Assembly: GCA_946222435.1 (NCBI GenBank)
Contig: CAMIOJ010000145.1
Coordinates: 1-5,996, forward strand
Reading direction: 5' to 3'
Origin: an uncultured Micrococcus sp.
Lineage (GTDB): Bacteria > Actinomycetota > Actinomycetes > Actinomycetales > Micrococcaceae
DNA length: 5,996 nt
The notes under the pieces are model-generated. The model did not search any database, had not been told where the DNA came from, and saw only the letters and a list, made by a program, of their open reading frames with translations. Both the position numbers and the translations under genes were made by a program. Position 1 is the stretch's first letter. The number at the start of each line of letters is the position of its first letter. Positions 4,931-5,996 of the stretch are shown one piece after another.

Positions 4931-5996
4931 ATGACCGAGAAGACCAGCATCGAGGCACGCAAGCCCGAGGGCCTGCCGGACGTCCTGCGCCACTACATCG
5001 ACGGCGAGTTCGTCGACTCGATCGACGGCGACACCTTCGACGTGCTCGACCCGGTGACCAACGAGCCCTACATGAAGGCCGCCTCCGGCAAGTCCGCGGA
5101 CATCGACCGCGCCGTGGCCGCCGCGAAGGCCGCGTTCGAGTCCGGCGAGTGGTCCCAGGCCCTGCCGCGCCAGCGCTCGCGGGTGCTGCACAGGATTGCG
5201 GACATCATGGAGACCCGCGGTGACCAGCTGGCCGCCATGGAGTGCTTCGACACCGGCCTGCCGATCAAGCAGGCCAAGGGCCAGGCCGCCCGCGCCGCGG
5301 AGAACTTCCGCTTCTTCGCGGACCTGATCGTGGCCCAGCACGACGACGCCTTCAAGGTCCCTGGCCGCCAGGCCAACTACGTGAACCGCAAGCCGATCGG
5401 CGTGGCCGGCCTGATCACCCCGTGGAACACCCCGTTCATGCTGGAGTCCTGGAAGCTGGCCCCGGCCATCGCCACCGGCAACTCCGTGGTGCTCAAGCCC
5501 GCCGAGTTCACCCCGCTGTCCGCGTCCCTGTGGGCGGGCATCTTCGAGGAGGCCGGCCTGCCGAAGGGCGTGTTCAACATGGTCAACGGCTTCGGCGAGG
5601 AGGGCTTTGCCGGCGACCCGCTGGTCAAGCACCCGGACGTGCCGCTGATCTCCTTCACCGGCGAGTCCCGCACCGGCCAGATCATCTTCGCCAACGCGGC
5701 CCCGCACCTGAAGGGCCTGTCCATGGAGCTGGGCGGCAAGTCGCCGGCCGTCGTCTTCGAGGACGCGGACCTGGAGACCGCGATCGACGCGACGATCTTC
5801 GGCGTCTTCTCCCTGAACGGCGAGCGCTGCACGGCCGGCTCGCGCATCCTCGTGCAGCGTTCGGTGTACGACGAGTTCGTGGAGCGCTACGCGGCGCAGG
5901 CGAAGAACGTGAAGGTCGGCCTGCCGAACGACGAGACCACCGAGGTCGGTGCGATCGTGCACCCCGAGCACTACGAGAAGGTCATGTCCTACGTGG
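4931..5996 (+). CDS. hpaE: 5-carboxymethyl-2-hydroxymuconate semialdehyde dehydrogenase (3' end beyond window)
   Basis: An aldehyde dehydrogenase of which 355 residues are visible; family members are usually near 490-510, so roughly 140-150 residues are missing past the window edge. The catalytic set is intact: Asn166 in ITPWNTPF (oxyanion), Lys189 in VVLKPAE (cofactor), Glu266 in SMELGGKSP (general base) and Cys300 in NGERCTAGSR (nucleophile). The FSLNGERCTAGSRILVQ segment is typical of HpaE rather than betaine or succinate-semialdehyde dehydrogenases. HpaE uses NAD+ to oxidise the semialdehyde made by extradiol cleavage of homoprotocatechuate to 5-carboxymethyl-2-hydroxymuconate, the step before the HpaG-type FAH reaction; the FAH-RraA fusion upstream supports this. 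The 145-bp gap from the regulator holds no obvious promoter or convincing terminator, so it is probably co-transcribed. The start is set by the GAAGGAG site and by family-like sequence soon after. A related semialdehyde substrate is the main alternative. Confidence 0.87.
   Translation, partial: MTEKTSIEARKPEGLPDVLRHYIDGEFVDSIDGDTFDVLDPVTNEPYMKAASGKSADIDRAVAAAKAAFESGEWSQALPRQRSRVLHRIADIMETRGDQLAAMECFDTGLPIKQAKGQAARAAENFRFFADLIVAQHDDAFKVPGRQANYVNRKPIGVAGLITPWNTPFMLESWKLAPAIATGNSVVLKPAEFTPLSASLWAGIFEEAGLPKGVFNMVNGFGEEGFAGDPLVKHPDVPLISFTGESRTGQIIFANAAPHLKGLSMELGGKSPAVVFEDADLETAIDATIFGVFSLNGERCTAGSRILVQRSVYDEFVERYAAQAKNVKVGLPNDETTEVGAIVHPEHYEKVMSYV

Noticed and set aside
4679..5971. Long open frame of about 430 codons on the - strand opposite hpaE
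   Set aside because: Its product is low-complexity (His, Gly, Leu, Arg, Val rich) and overlaps a gene with intact catalytic motifs on the + strand; long antisense frames are expected in high-GC coding DNA.

Overview
This is high-GC DNA with strongly G/C-biased third codon positions, very short 5' leaders and ATGA-type gene overlaps. That points to an actinobacterium, most likely in or near the Micrococcaceae (Micrococcus/Kocuria/Arthrobacter-like). The family-level guess rests on overall style and gene content, not on a marker gene. All four genes are on the + strand.

Layout. (1) 1-831: the 3' part of a secreted lipoprotein gene. It has a lipobox, a GerMN-like domain and a proline-rich tail built on a perfect-frame 24-bp tandem repeat. 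(2) 832-1017: an intergenic stretch with weak hairpins and an extended -10 promoter placed so that the next gene would be leaderless. (3) 1018-2232: a fold-type I PLP-dependent aminotransferase of the 2-aminoadipate/MocR-like group, closed by a strong hairpin at 2265-2312. (4) 2356-2361: a near-consensus -10 box embedded in a near-palindrome. It appears to drive a catabolic operon: a fusion protein of a fumarylacetoacetate hydrolase (FAH) fold domain and an RraA-like aldolase/decarboxylase domain (2369-4048); a FadR/FCD-type GntR regulator overlapping it by 4 bp (4045-4785); a 145-bp gap holding seven GGRRCC hexamers; and an HpaE-type 5-carboxymethyl-2-hydroxymuconate semialdehyde dehydrogenase (4931 to the window end, incomplete).

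How the genes fit together. HpaE with an FAH-family protein is the signature of the homoprotocatechuate (3,4-dihydroxyphenylacetate) meta-cleavage pathway. HpaE oxidises the ring-cleavage semialdehyde, and HpaG-type FAH enzymes then decarboxylate and isomerise the product. In the classical enterobacterial pathway HpaG has two FAH halves and a separate HpaI aldolase ends the route. Here one FAH domain is joined to an RraA-like domain, so the RraA half may replace the second FAH activity or the terminal aldolase. The FCD regulator inside the operon probably responds to a carboxylated pathway intermediate. The aminotransferase has its own promoter and terminator and is not clearly part of the pathway. 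No RNA genes, CRISPR arrays or mobile elements were seen.
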